The notes beneath the pieces were generated by a model that did not search any database, was not told where the DNA came from, and worked only from the letters and a program-made list of their open reading frames with translations. A stretch of DNA of 64,000 nucleotides from Hydrogenobacter sp. Lineage in GTDB: Bacteria; Aquificota; Aquificia; Aquificales; Aquificaceae. Positions 51,184 through 59,507 of this stretch are shown piece after piece. The first letter of the stretch is position 1, and every line of letters begins with the position of its first letter. The translations under genes and the position numbers were made by a program. The stretch is taken from NCBI GenBank assembly GCA_028276405.1, contig JAPYWJ010000001.1:43622-107621 (forward strand). Reading direction: 5' to 3'.

Positions 51184-52514
51184 ACCATCATCTCCTCTAT
51201 GAACTTTATGTGATGCCTACCCTCTACAAACTCTCTGGTGGATACAACCCTTCTGTGAAACTCTATGTTAGTTTTTAATCCTCTACCCGAGACGAAAAAC
51301 TCCTCTAAGGCTCTTTTTGCTCTCTTTATAGCGCTTTTCCTGTCTTCTCCCCATACTATGAGTTTGGCAATCAAAGAATCGTAATGGGGTGGGACAGTGT
51401 ATCCGCAGTAGATGTGTGTATCTACTCTCACACCAAACCCGCCTGGTATGTAGAGCTCCTCTATCTTACCGGGTGAGGGCATAAAAGTGTGTGGGTCTTC
51501 TGCGTTTATCCTAAACTCTATGGCATAACCTCTTCTCTCTAAGTTTTTTATGTTGAGCTTTTCGCCTCTGGCTATCTTTATCTGCCACTTTACTATGTCT
51601 ATGCCCGTTATCATTTCTGTCACAGGGTGCTCTACCTGTATCCTTCCGTTCATCTCCATAAAGTAGAACTTCCCATCCTGATCCATAAGAAACTCTACGG
51701 TCCCTGCACCCTCATAATCTATAGCTTTGCAAAATTCAATACTGGCTTCTTCTATCTCTTTGCGTTGCTCATCACTTATAGAACCGCTGGGTGCCTCTTC
51801 TATGAGCTTTTGGTTTCTCCTTTGTATAGAACACTCCCTTTCTCCAAGTGTTACCACATGTCCATATTTATCTGCCAAAATCTGTACCTCTATGTGTTTT
51901 GGATTTATTAAATACTTCTCTATGTAAACCCTTCCATCACCGAAGGATACCTTTGCCTCTTCAATGGCTAAGGGTAGCTTTTCCCTTAGCTCTTTCTCAT
52001 CCCTGACCACTCTTATACCTCTGCCACCACCTCCTGCAGAAGCTTTGATCACAACAGGATAACCTATCTTATTTGCTACCTCTATTGCGGACTTAGCATC
52101 AACGCACTGGTCGCTTCCAGGCAATAGTGGTATGCCAACCTTTCTTGCCAGCTCTTTGGCTCTTATTTTGTCACCTATAAGCTCAAGGGTTTGTGCGGAT
52201 GGACCTATGAATATTTTCTTACTCGCCTTTACTATCTCTGCAAACTTAGGATTCTCTGCCAAGAAACCGTATCCAGGATGCACCCCATCCGCACCAGACA
52301 CTTCTATGGCTGACATGATACGCGGAATGTCCAAATAGCTCTTACTTGCTTCCGCAGGTCCTATACATATGCTTTGGTCTGCTAGTTTTACATGCATGGA
52401 TTCTCTGTCCGCTTCTGAGTAGACCGCAACCGTCTTTAAGCCAAGCTCTTTGCATGTCCTTATGACCCTTACCGCTATCTCTCCTCTATTAGCTATCAGA
52501 ACCTTTTTGAGCAT
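51180..52514 (-). CDS. accC: Biotin carboxylase (acetyl-CoA carboxylase subunit AccC)
   Basis: ATP-grasp enzyme that carboxylates biotin on the carrier protein (444 aa). Motifs include KVLIANRGEIAVRVIRTCKELG, in pieces, HPGYGFLAEN, the Gly-rich ATP loop KASAGGGGRGIR, the FMEMNGRIQVEHPVTE segment and GYAIEFRINAED. The ATG at 52514 is preferred over an upstream in-frame ATG at 52535: the conserved sequence begins there, and TATAAT (52524-52529) is 9 bases away. The subunits of pyruvate or 2-oxoglutarate carboxylase are close relatives in this order, but the 444 aa length favours AccC. Confidence 0.88.
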   Translation of the reverse strand: MLKKVLIANRGEIAVRVIRTCKELGLKTVAVYSEADRESMHVKLADQSICIGPAEASKSYLDIPRIMSAIEVSGADGVHPGYGFLAENPKFAEIVKASKKIFIGPSAQTLELIGDKIRAKELARKVGIPLLPGSDQCVDAKSAIEVANKIGYPVVIKASAGGGGRGIRVVRDEKELREKLPLAIEEAKVSFGDGRVYIEKYLINPKHIEVQILADKYGHVVTLGERECSIQRRNQKLIEEAPSGSISDEQRKEIEEASIEFCKAIDYEGAGTVEFLMDQDGKFYFMEMNGRIQVEHPVTEMITGIDIVKWQIKIARGEKLNIKNLERRGYAIEFRINAEDPHTFMPSPGKIEELYIPGGFGVRVDTHIYCGYTVPPHYDSLIAKLIVWGEDRKSAIKRAKRALEEFFVSGRGLKTNIEFHRRVVSTREFVEGRHHIKFIEEMMV

Positions 52515-52539
52515 AGACTTAACATTATACCGCAAGCCC

Positions 52540-53304
52540 TTATTGGATTTTTCTTAGCACACTTCTAAGAAGGGACTTATCTCCGTCCATACTAGTAATG
52601 ATAGCATTAACGCTACCTATAACAAAGCTTAGGCTCATTTTAACAGGCAAATAACTATCTTCATCAACCCAAAGATACCATTTACCTCTTGGTTTTAAAA
52701 GTCCCTTTGTCTCAATGTTGGGATACACTTCAACCGTCCTTGTATTGAAAGTTCCCAGGTCAGTATCTATATTCTCTCTCCCTAACACGGAATACGGAAG
52801 TACATACCGCTTATCGTCGTAAAACATAAGGATATTACCGTAATTTTTAAGTGCTGAGTCTCTGTAAAGTAAGAGACTTGCCGTGTAAGGTTCCACATAC
52901 CCAGCTTCTTGATAAACCTTCTCCTCACTTTTTTCTACTTGATCACTGAGCTTTTTGTACTTTATCTCTTTTGTGTATATCTTTCCGTCTCTAAACCTGT
53001 ATTCTTGGTATCTTTTGAATTCTCCCTCTTCTTGGTAATATTTAAAACTTATTGGTTTTAGTGCTTCCTTTTCTATAAGGGCCTGTCCCCTGTTGTAAAC
53101 TCTCTTAACAAGCTTGCCTACATTTACAGTTCTTACTACGCTTGAAATATAAAGATCTTTGCCTAGATCTTCGTAAGTTATGCATGTTTCTGCCACAGGC
53201 AAAAAGATAAAGTAGGCTTTATAACACGCTGTTAACTTATTTGCCACAGAAGTGAGCGGTAAAAAGATCAGAAAGAGTAGAGATTTTTTAAATCCTCTAA
53301 CCAC
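52540..53304 (-). CDS. Exported DUF3108 family protein
   Basis: A 254 aa protein with a signal peptide (basic GFKKS, then hydrophobic LLFLIFLPLTSVA) and a beta-rich body typical of DUF3108: YQEYRFRDGKIYT, DLGTFNTRTVEVYP and GKWYLWVDEDSYLPVKM. The family is periplasmic or outer-membrane facing and of unknown role. The start is a GTG overlapping the TPR gene by 37 bases. accC starts 26 bases after its stop, with its own -10 box. Confidence 0.78.
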   Translation of the reverse strand: MVRGFKKSLLFLIFLPLTSVANKLTACYKAYFIFLPVAETCITYEDLGKDLYISSVVRTVNVGKLVKRVYNRGQALIEKEALKPISFKYYQEEGEFKRYQEYRFRDGKIYTKEIKYKKLSDQVEKSEEKVYQEAGYVEPYTASLLLYRDSALKNYGNILMFYDDKRYVLPYSVLGRENIDTDLGTFNTRTVEVYPNIETKGLLKPRGKWYLWVDEDSYLPVKMSLSFVIGSVNAIITSMDGDKSLLRSVLRKIQ

Positions 53305-53591
53305 ACTCTCATCTCCTCTGCCATTGATGGATGATTGTGTTTTATAGCTTTCTCTATACCCTCTTGAAGGGTTTGCATAGCCTTTTCGTATTGACCCAGC
53401 TCTTCATAGCATTTGGCAAGCAGTTTATAGCCTGCTCCCTCATCCTCTTGCATCTGAAGATAAGTCTCCATGTGCTCTGCAGATTTCATGTAGTCTTTTT
53501 CTTTGAAGTATTCAAGCGCAAGGGAGTAATGCACCATAGGGTTGTTGGGATTCTTTCTGAATAGTTCAAGAAAGTATTCAAGCCTGTTCAT
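53268..53591 (-). CDS. Small TPR protein
   Basis: A 107 aa protein made mostly of tetratricopeptide repeats: HYSLALEYFKEKDYMKSAEHMETYL, GYKLLAKCYEELGQYEKAMQTLQEGIE and a capping helix. Such proteins act as protein-binding scaffolds. The ATG at 53591 is chosen because the longer frame begins inside the PDO gene with unrelated sequence. It overlaps PDO by 14 bases upstream and DUF3108 by 37 bases downstream, so the three are translated together. Confidence 0.75.
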   Translation of the reverse strand: MNRLEYFLELFRKNPNNPMVHYSLALEYFKEKDYMKSAEHMETYLQMQEDEGAGYKLLAKCYEELGQYEKAMQTLQEGIEKAIKHNHPSMAEEMRVWLEDLKNLYSF

Positions 53592-54255
53592 CTTTTTCCC
53601 TTTTGAGCTTTTCGTATGCAGATATAACATATCCCAAAAAGGCATGTTCAGGTTGTGCACCCACAAACTCTACAAGACCTCTGTTTATAACTATCTTGGG
53701 CACACCTACCACCTGAAACCTTTCTGCAAGATCCACATTCTCGCTGGCATCTACTATCAGAGCTTTTATGTTTTCGTTAGCTAAGGCAAAGTTCATAGCC
53801 ATAACTGCAGCAGAGGGACAGTATCCACAGGAAGTAGTCACAAAAACCATGATTTCCATAGGTAAGTCTATGCTCTTTAACATCTCTATGGTCTTCTCAG
53901 AAAGCTTTGGCCATCTTTTAGACACTTGAATAATACCCTGCACCAAAGTACTAAACTCAAGACCAGCGGGTAGTCCTATGTACCTTATACCGTAATCCTT
54001 TTCCCCCTCTATCACTATGGTGGGCACGCGCTCTACACCATAAGTCTGAGCTATTTCCTTTTCTATAACAGGGGAGTATATTTCAAGCTCTATTTTGTCA
54101 GGTTCTACCTGAGACACCTCCTTCAAAAGGTCCTCCGCAATAGAACAAGTCTCACAACCTATTGCCTGGGAGAATAATTTTACTCTGACCTTTTCTTTAA
54201 GTTCCTTAGAAAGTATATCTTTCAACTGGGCTCTGACCTCAAGGCTAAGAAGCAT
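53578..54255 (-). CDS. Protein disulfide oxidoreductase (two-thioredoxin-fold PDO)
   Basis: A 225 aa cytoplasmic protein with two thioredoxin-like folds. The N-terminal unit has CETC (34-37) and cis-Pro VPTI; the C-terminal unit has CGYC (143-146) and VPKI. PDOs maintain disulfides and thiol balance in hyperthermophiles, including Aquifex. An AAGGAGGTG Shine-Dalgarno precedes the ATG. The minus-strand promoter TTCTCA-17-TATAAT (54302-54307, 54279-54284) overlaps one arm of an inverted repeat shared with the ArsR-trx side, suggesting joint thiol control. Confidence 0.88.
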   Translation of the reverse strand: MLLSLEVRAQLKDILSKELKEKVRVKLFSQAIGCETCSIAEDLLKEVSQVEPDKIELEIYSPVIEKEIAQTYGVERVPTIVIEGEKDYGIRYIGLPAGLEFSTLVQGIIQVSKRWPKLSEKTIEMLKSIDLPMEIMVFVTTSCGYCPSAAVMAMNFALANENIKALIVDASENVDLAERFQVVGVPKIVINRGLVEFVGAQPEHAFLGYVISAYEKLKREKDEQA

Positions 54256-54278
54256 GTTTTCACCTCCTTATAAATATA

Positions 54279-54390
54279 ATTATAATCTTATACACGCTGG
54301 GTGAGAAATTAGTTTTTGGTAGTAAATAGCTACCTTCTTTGCTTGATCTCTCACTCAGCATATTCTTATTGTATTATGGTAGAATATAAA
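54279..54390. promoter_or_regulatory. Divergent PDO / arsR-trxA-trxB control region with long inverted repeat
   Basis: GCTGGGTGAGA (54296-54306) and TCTCACTCAGC (54349-54359) form 11-base arms with one G-T mismatch. They enclose a smaller repeat, GGTAG (54318-54322) with CTACC (54330-54334). The left arm overlaps the PDO -35 (54302-54307). The right arm lies just upstream of possible arsR -10 boxes (TAGAAT, 54380-54385, or TATAAA, 54385-54390). The neighbouring Cys-containing ArsR protein is a natural candidate for binding here. Confidence 0.5.
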
Positions 54391-54407
54391 TATATGAGGT
54401 GGAAAAA

Positions 54408-54695
54408 ATGGTAGAGGTGCTTTCAGAAGATAAGTTGGAAGCTTGGGCGGAATTTTTGAAAGCTCTGGCGCATCCCATAAGGCTCAGGATCATCTCGGTA
54501 CTTATTGAAGGCAGACAGTGTGTAAAAAATCTAAGTGAGCTTTTAAACACCTCACAACCTAATGTATCTCAACACCTTAGTGTCTTGAGAAGTAAGGGTA
54601 TAGTGGGCTGTAAGAGGGATGGTTCCATAGTGTGCTACTATATCAAAGATGAAAGAGTTTTAGAGATCTACAAAATTCTCAGTAAGGAGGTTTAA
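54408..54695 (+). CDS. ArsR/SmtB-family transcriptional regulator
   Basis: A 95 aa winged-helix repressor: [13 protein letters not shown], then helix-turn-helix [25 protein letters not shown] and a wing GSIVCYYI. Three cysteines (GRQC, VGCK, VCYY) could sense thiol oxidation or metal. The ATG at 54408 follows GAGGTGG; an in-frame GTG at 54399 lies inside that Shine-Dalgarno and is less likely. It is 1 base from trxA, so the set arsR-trxA-trxB is an operon, probably autoregulated through the inverted repeat upstream. Confidence 0.88.
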   Translation: MVEVLSEDKLEAWAEFLKALAHPIRLRIISVLIEGRQCVKNLSELLNTSQPNVSQHLSVLRSKGIVGCKRDGSIVCYYIKDERVLEIYKILSKEV

Positions 54696-54696
54696 G

Positions 54697-55017
54697 ATGG
54701 CTGTGATAGTGCTTAATGAGAGCAACTGGCATACTGAAGTGATAAACTCCGATAAGCCTGTTGTGGTGGACTTTTGGGCACCTTGGTGCGGTCCTTGTAG
54801 GATCATAGCACCCATCATAGAAGAGCTTGCTATGGAGCTGGGTGACAAAGTAAAGTTTGGTAAGCTAAACACCGACGAAAACCCAAACATAGCTATGCAG
54901 TACGGTATAAGAGCCATTCCTACCATAATGCTTTTTTCTAAGGGCGAGGTGGCAGATACAAGGATAGGCGTTCAACCCAAGGAAGCTCTTAAACAGATGA
55001 TACTTAGCCACATCTGA
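54697..55017 (+). CDS. trxA: Thioredoxin
   Basis: A 106 aa thioredoxin with active site WAPWCGPCR (C31, C34) and the cis-Pro loop [10 protein letters not shown]. It reduces ribonucleotide reductase, peroxiredoxins such as Bcp, and disulfides in the cytoplasm. A TAAGGAGG Shine-Dalgarno overlaps the end of arsR. The stop overlaps trxB. Confidence 0.96.
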   Translation: MAVIVLNESNWHTEVINSDKPVVVDFWAPWCGPCRIIAPIIEELAMELGDKVKFGKLNTDENPNIAMQYGIRAIPTIMLFSKGEVADTRIGVQPKEALKQMILSHI

Positions 55018-55958
55018 TGGTGGAACTATCTGAAGACATTCTTTACGACTGTATTATCATAGGTGGTGGTCCAGCGGGTCTTACCGCTGGTCTTTACTGC
55101 GCAAGAGCAAAACTAAACACCCTTCTGCTTGAAAAAGGAACCATAGGTGGACAGATAGCCATAACAGACCTTGTAGAAAACTATCCGGGCTTTCCGGAGG
55201 GCATAAGTGGTAAAGAGCTATCTTTGAGGTTTAAGGAGCAAGCAGAAAGATTTGGGCTAAAGGTGGTCAAAGGTGAAGCTGTAAAGTTAGAGAAGGAAGG
55301 TAAGGAGCTCTTTCTGCATCTGAGAAACGGTCAGTTAATTAGAGCAAAAACCGTCATTGTGGCATCAGGCTCTAACCCAAGAAGACTGGGTGTTCCAGGA
55401 GAGAGTGAATTTTTAAACAGAGGAGTATCTTACTGTGCTACTTGTGATGGAGCTCTCTTTGAAGGCTCACCCATAGCGGTTGTTGGTGGGGGTGATTCTG
55501 CAACACAGGAAGCTTTATTTCTCACAAGGTTTGGAAGCATAGTTTATCTCATACACAGAAGGGACACACTAAGGGCGCAGAAGCATCTTCAGGAAAAAGT
55601 CTTTTCTCATCCTAAGATAAAGTTTATTCCTGATACCGTGGTAGAAGAAATAAAAGGGAACCATGCTGTTGAAAAACTTATACTAAAGAACACAAAAACA
55701 GGCCAACTGTCTGAATTAGCGGTAGAGGGCGTTTTTATATTCATAGGTTTGGAACCCAATACGGGCTTTCTGAGGGGCACCCTTGAGCTTGATGAGAATG
55801 GGTATGTGATAACTGACGAAAAGTTAAGAACAAATATAGATGGAGTATTTGCAGCAGGAGATTGTAGAAAAGGCTCAACAGGTCAGGTAGCTGTTGCGGT
55901 AGGTGAGGGATGCGTCGCTGCCATGCAGGTAGAGAAGTATATAGAGTATAGCTTTTAA
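55017..55958 (+). CDS. trxB: Thioredoxin reductase (canonical)
   Basis: NADPH-dependent FAD enzyme (313 aa). The FAD loop is GGGPAGLTA (16-24), the redox pair CATC (140-143), the NADPH loop GGGDSA (157-162) and the phosphate-binding motif HRRDTLR (180-186), all intact. It ends with the GVFAAGDCR FAD motif. It starts within the last base of the trxA stop codon (TGATGG). It contrasts with the paralogue at 35798-36769, which lacks the NADPH motifs. Confidence 0.95.
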   Translation: MVELSEDILYDCIIIGGGPAGLTAGLYCARAKLNTLLLEKGTIGGQIAITDLVENYPGFPEGISGKELSLRFKEQAERFGLKVVKGEAVKLEKEGKELFLHLRNGQLIRAKTVIVASGSNPRRLGVPGESEFLNRGVSYCATCDGALFEGSPIAVVGGGDSATQEALFLTRFGSIVYLIHRRDTLRAQKHLQEKVFSHPKIKFIPDTVVEEIKGNHAVEKLILKNTKTGQLSELAVEGVFIFIGLEPNTGFLRGTLELDENGYVITDEKLRTNIDGVFAAGDCRKGSTGQVAVAVGEGCVAAMQVEKYIEYSF

Positions 55959-55961
55959 CTC

Positions 55962-56372
55962 ATGGAAAAACCCAAGACACCTTTCCTTGCTGTGGACGGC
56001 ATAATAAGGCTTTGGGAAGGAGATCTTTTCAAAGGAATAGTGCTCATAGAGAGACTCTATCCACCTTACGGATTTGCTCTGCCAGGAGGATTCGTAGAGA
56101 TAGGGGAAACTGTGGAACAAGCAATACTCAGGGAGGTAAAAGAAGAAACCAGCCTGGATGCAAACATAAAAAGACTATTTGGAGTTTATTCTCATCCCGA
56201 GCGAGACCCAAGATTTCATGTGGTGTCGTTGGTCTTCCTTCTTGACGCGTGGGGTAAACCTCATGCAAGGGATGACGCTAAGAAAGTTTATGTTGTAAAA
56301 CTTGAGGATATACCCTTTGATGAGTTAGTTTTTGACCATAGGCAGATACTTTTGGACTTTATTAGGACTTAG
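55962..56372 (+). CDS. Nudix hydrolase
   Basis: A 136 aa pyrophosphohydrolase with the Nudix box GGFVEIGETVEQAILREVKEE (residues about 43-63; Gly, Glu and the REVKEE metal ligands visible). The substrate could be ADP-ribose, NADH or a damaged nucleotide; the sequence does not decide. It starts 3 bases after trxB and so may be co-transcribed. The Nudix assignment is firm. Confidence 0.9.
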   Translation: MEKPKTPFLAVDGIIRLWEGDLFKGIVLIERLYPPYGFALPGGFVEIGETVEQAILREVKEETSLDANIKRLFGVYSHPERDPRFHVVSLVFLLDAWGKPHARDDAKKVYVVKLEDIPFDELVFDHRQILLDFIRT

Positions 56373-56417
56373 AGTAAACCTACTATATAATCTCAAGATA
56401 AGCTAAAATTATAACAT

Positions 56418-56993
56418 ATGAAAGAGATTCTACTTGAGAGTACCTTTGTGAGCGTTGACATAGAAACTACCGGTTTTGACGAAGAAAACGCCGACATAAT
56501 AGAAATAGCCTGCGTCAGGGTAGAAGGTGGTGTTATAACAGAAAAGTTCAGCTCTTTAGTGAATCCCGGCTATTTGCTACCAGAAAGGATAGTTAAACTT
56601 ACAGGCATCACAAACGCTATGATAGTGGGGAAGCCAAGTATTTATGAGGTATTGCCAAAATTTCTCAAGTTTATAGAAGACAGTGTTATAGTAGGTCACA
56701 ATATAGAAAAGGACATAGCTTTTATAGATAAAGCTTACAGAACCCTTTACGGAAAAAGGTTCAAACATCCCCATATATGTACCTTGAACCTTGCGAGGAA
56801 TATACTTCCCTATATAAAAAAATACTCTCTCAAAGACCTTGCTGATTACTTCAACATAAAGTATAGAAGACTACACAGAGCCCTTGACGATGCGGAAACT
56901 ACTGCGTATCTTTTTATAGAGCTTTTAAACCTCCTTTGGAATCAGCTGAAAGTAGGAGACTACTTAGAAATAAAGAAAATATCTAAAGCCTGA
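56418..56993 (+). CDS. DnaQ-like 3'-5' exonuclease
   Basis: A 191 aa DEDDh exonuclease. Exo I is VSVDIETTGFD, Exo II VGHNIEKDIAF and Exo III HRALDDAETTAYL. It resembles proofreading epsilon-type or RNase T-like enzymes; a free-standing proofreading subunit is the likeliest role. TAAAAT (56404-56409) is 8 bases before the ATG and there is no Shine-Dalgarno. Its 3' end overlaps convergent dnaJ by 11 bases. Confidence 0.88.
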   Translation: MKEILLESTFVSVDIETTGFDEENADIIEIACVRVEGGVITEKFSSLVNPGYLLPERIVKLTGITNAMIVGKPSIYEVLPKFLKFIEDSVIVGHNIEKDIAFIDKAYRTLYGKRFKHPHICTLNLARNILPYIKKYSLKDLADYFNIKYRRLHRALDDAETTAYLFIELLNLLWNQLKVGDYLEIKKISKA

Positions 56994-58041
56994 GTATACC
57001 CAATATCTTGTTTACCATACCACCTTTGTAGTCTATTCCTTCTTCTCCCATTTCCTTGGCAAGCTTTTCAAGAATAGACCTCATGTTCGCACTTACATTT
57101 TTTGGAACTTCTATCCTGAAGGTGATCACAAGGTCTCCTCCGGGAAAACCCAAACCTTTAAACCTCTTTGTGGAACCGCACTCAGTACCGGGTTGGACAA
57201 ACACCTCATGGTAAGTACCGTCAAGAGCTTTTATCTTAGTAATCCCTCCCAAAACTGCTAAAGGAAAAGAAATTAAGGTCTCAGTATGAAGGTCCTTACC
57301 TACCTTTTTAAAAACAGGGTGAGGTTTTAGGCTCACCCTAAGATACAAGTCTCCTGCTTCTCCTCCTCTCTCACCCATATGTCCTTTGCCTGGCACTTTC
57401 AGTATCTCTCCGTCATCTGTGCCCTGAGGAACCTTTACCTTAATAACGCTGTGTTTGGCTACTCTTCCCCTTCCGGCACAGGAAGGACACGGATTTTTTA
57501 CTATGAACCCTCTACCTTTACATACAGAACAAGGCCTAGGAAAGTTGAATATACCGCTTACCCTCCTGCCGGTGCCTTCACAGGCATGGCACACTACTTT
57601 TTCCATACTTCCCATGTAGCCTTTGCCTTGACAAGAGGGACAGTCTATCCACCTTTCATACTCTATGTCTTTTTCACACCCAAAGGCCGCCTCTTCAAGG
57701 GTAAGCTCAAGTTTTAGCCTTATGTCCGCACCCTTTTTAGGTTTTGGCGCCTTTCTCATACCTTGCCATATGCTCTCCAAAAATTCCTGTATGTACTCCA
57801 TAAAGTCCCTGTATTTTTTCTCATCACCCGTTGTTAGGATGTTATCGTACTGCTTTCTCCTTTCGTGATCAGAAAGTACATGATAGGCTTCGTTTATCTC
57901 TTTGAACCTCTCCTCAGCATTTTCTTCAGAGCTAACATCTGGATGGTACTGTCTGGCGAGCCTTCTGTAGGCTCTTTTTATCTCTTCTATTGTAGCGTTT
58001 CTACTTACTCCTAATATCTGATAATAATCCTTTATGTGCAT
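56983..58041 (-). CDS. dnaJ: Chaperone DnaJ (Hsp40)
   Basis: A 352 aa J-protein that stimulates DnaK. The J domain (about 1-65) has the HPD motif in RQYHPDVSSE. The G/F linker is reduced. The zinc region has four CxxCxGxG-type repeats: CPSCQGKG, CHACEGTG, CSVCKGRG and CPSCAGRG. The C-terminal peptide-binding domains follow (VPQGTDDGEILKVPGKGH). It is not linked to dnaK. mog lies 16 bases upstream in the same direction. Confidence 0.94.
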   Translation of the reverse strand: MHIKDYYQILGVSRNATIEEIKRAYRRLARQYHPDVSSEENAEERFKEINEAYHVLSDHERRKQYDNILTTGDEKKYRDFMEYIQEFLESIWQGMRKAPKPKKGADIRLKLELTLEEAAFGCEKDIEYERWIDCPSCQGKGYMGSMEKVVCHACEGTGRRVSGIFNFPRPCSVCKGRGFIVKNPCPSCAGRGRVAKHSVIKVKVPQGTDDGEILKVPGKGHMGERGGEAGDLYLRVSLKPHPVFKKVGKDLHTETLISFPLAVLGGITKIKALDGTYHEVFVQPGTECGSTKRFKGLGFPGGDLVITFRIEVPKNVSANMRSILEKLAKEMGEEGIDYKGGMVNKILGILRL

Positions 58042-58057
58042 ACTTATTTAATTTATT

Positions 58058-58591
58058 TCACTTTGAAGGTCTAAAGGCTCTGATCTTTTTTTCGTCTGTA
58101 GTTATGTAAGGTCCCCCTATGAGGTCTATGCAGTAAGGTATGGCAGGAAAAACAGCGTCCAAACAAACCTTAATGGATTGGGGCTTTCCCGGAAGGTTTA
58201 CTATTAGAGTTTTACCCCTTATCCCCGCTAACTGTCTTGAAAGTATGGCTGTAGGCACCTGTGCCAAAGACACGCTTCTCATAAGCTCTCCAAAGCCAGG
58301 CAAGATCTTTTCACAAACTGACTGCGTTGCTTCTGGTGTTACATCTCTAGGAGCCGGACCTGTACCCCCAGTAGTGAGTATAAGACAGCAGTTTTCTACA
58401 TCGGACATATGTATGAGGGCACCTTCTATGATATCTCTCTCATCAGGAACAACCTTGTAGACCACCTCAAAGGGTGAGGTTAACACCTCGTTAAGGTAAT
58501 CTATGATATACTTGCCACTTATATCTTCGTACTCCCCCCTGCTTGCTCTATCTGATATGGTAAGCACTCCTATCTTAGCTTTTTCCTGCAT
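58058..58591 (-). CDS. mog: Molybdopterin adenylyltransferase Mog/MoaB
   Basis: Activates molybdopterin with ATP before molybdenum insertion (177 aa). Motifs: IGVLTISDRASRGEYED, the LTTGGTGPAPRDVTPEAT loop and NLPGKPQSIKVCL. The length and GEYEDISG segment fit MogA more than MoaB. The minus-strand TATAAT (58599-58604) is 7 bases before the ATG, and no Shine-Dalgarno is seen. dnaJ follows after 16 bases. Confidence 0.9.
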   Translation of the reverse strand: MQEKAKIGVLTISDRASRGEYEDISGKYIIDYLNEVLTSPFEVVYKVVPDERDIIEGALIHMSDVENCCLILTTGGTGPAPRDVTPEATQSVCEKILPGFGELMRSVSLAQVPTAILSRQLAGIRGKTLIVNLPGKPQSIKVCLDAVFPAIPYCIDLIGGPYITTDEKKIRAFRPSK

Positions 58592-58610
58592 GGAAAAGAT
58601 TATACAAAAA

Positions 58611-59507
58611 TCACTTAAGGAGATCCATAACTTTCTTTATACTTATCCTCATCCTTTCAAAAGCTTCTGCAAGCTTTCCTATCTCGTCATCTGACTTAAT
58701 GTCAATAGGCTCATCTACATTACCCTTGGCTATTTCTTCTGCCCTTCTTTCCAATTTTTCTACAGGCTTAAAAACCAATCTTTCGAGGGAAAAGAGTATG
58801 AAGAGTGTCAAAGCTAAAAATAGAGCAAAGATGAAAATACCCCTGTATAGACCTGTTAACTGAGCTTTCAATATAGTTGATTCAAAAGGTACAAATACCA
58901 TGACAGCCCCTTGAACCTTACCTACCTCCCAATTGAGGTCTCGCTGGGGTTTGTATAAAGTCTGAATTACTTTTGGCATGTTCTGGATCTGACCGTGGCA
59001 CCTCAAACAGCTACCATCTGGCACCACTGCAGACGCATAGACAAAATACCTCTCCCCTCTGTAGTTTGTTATATCCGAATACTCTTTATTTCCTGTGTTT
59101 CTCATAAAGATTATGATTTTGGTTTCAAGTTCGTTGGGTTCGTCCTTAGGATTTAGAGGATTAAAAGCTACCTGTCTTAGCGCAAAGTTAGGCATCTCTT
59201 CACTCACTTTTTTGAAGATGGATGCCGTGAAAAAGCTTGAAGATTGAGCTTCAAGTATGAAGTCCTCTTTAGAACAACCGCTTGCCAGAAGTTCATCAAT
59301 TTTAGGCCTTAGTGTACTTCTTACATACTCTCTTGACGCTTTGGTAAAAGTCAGGGCGGTTTTTATTTTCTCCTTTGTAGTATCTTTGGCTAGGTCCACA
59401 GTGCTTTGGTAAGAGTAAAACCCTACCGCTACACCTAAGGCAATGCCTATAACTAATATGGGAATACCCACTTTCCACCTTATGCTTTTTGGCAAAGGCA
59501 GTTTCAT
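58611..59507 (-). CDS. Membrane sensor with periplasmic c-haem DUF3365-type domain and HAMP
   Basis: A 298 aa protein. Helix 1 (about 11-31) and helix 2 (about 222-242) bracket a periplasmic domain of the DUF3365/Tll0287-like type containing CLRCH (167-171), a covalent haem-binding CxxCH. A HAMP domain (about 243-295) follows, and the protein ends there with no kinase, cyclase or methyl-accepting output domain. It overlaps the PATAN-like gene by 4 bases and is the last gene of the roadblock-GTPase cassette. That suggests redox or gas sensing passed by contact to the GTPase module. Confidence 0.85.
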   Translation of the reverse strand: MKLPLPKSIRWKVGIPILVIGIALGVAVGFYSYQSTVDLAKDTTKEKIKTALTFTKASREYVRSTLRPKIDELLASGCSKEDFILEAQSSSFFTASIFKKVSEEMPNFALRQVAFNPLNPKDEPNELETKIIIFMRNTGNKEYSDITNYRGERYFVYASAVVPDGSCLRCHGQIQNMPKVIQTLYKPQRDLNWEVGKVQGAVMVFVPFESTILKAQLTGLYRGIFIFALFLALTLFILFSLERLVFKPVEKLERRAEEIAKGNVDEPIDIKSDDEIGKLAEAFERMRISIKKVMDLLK

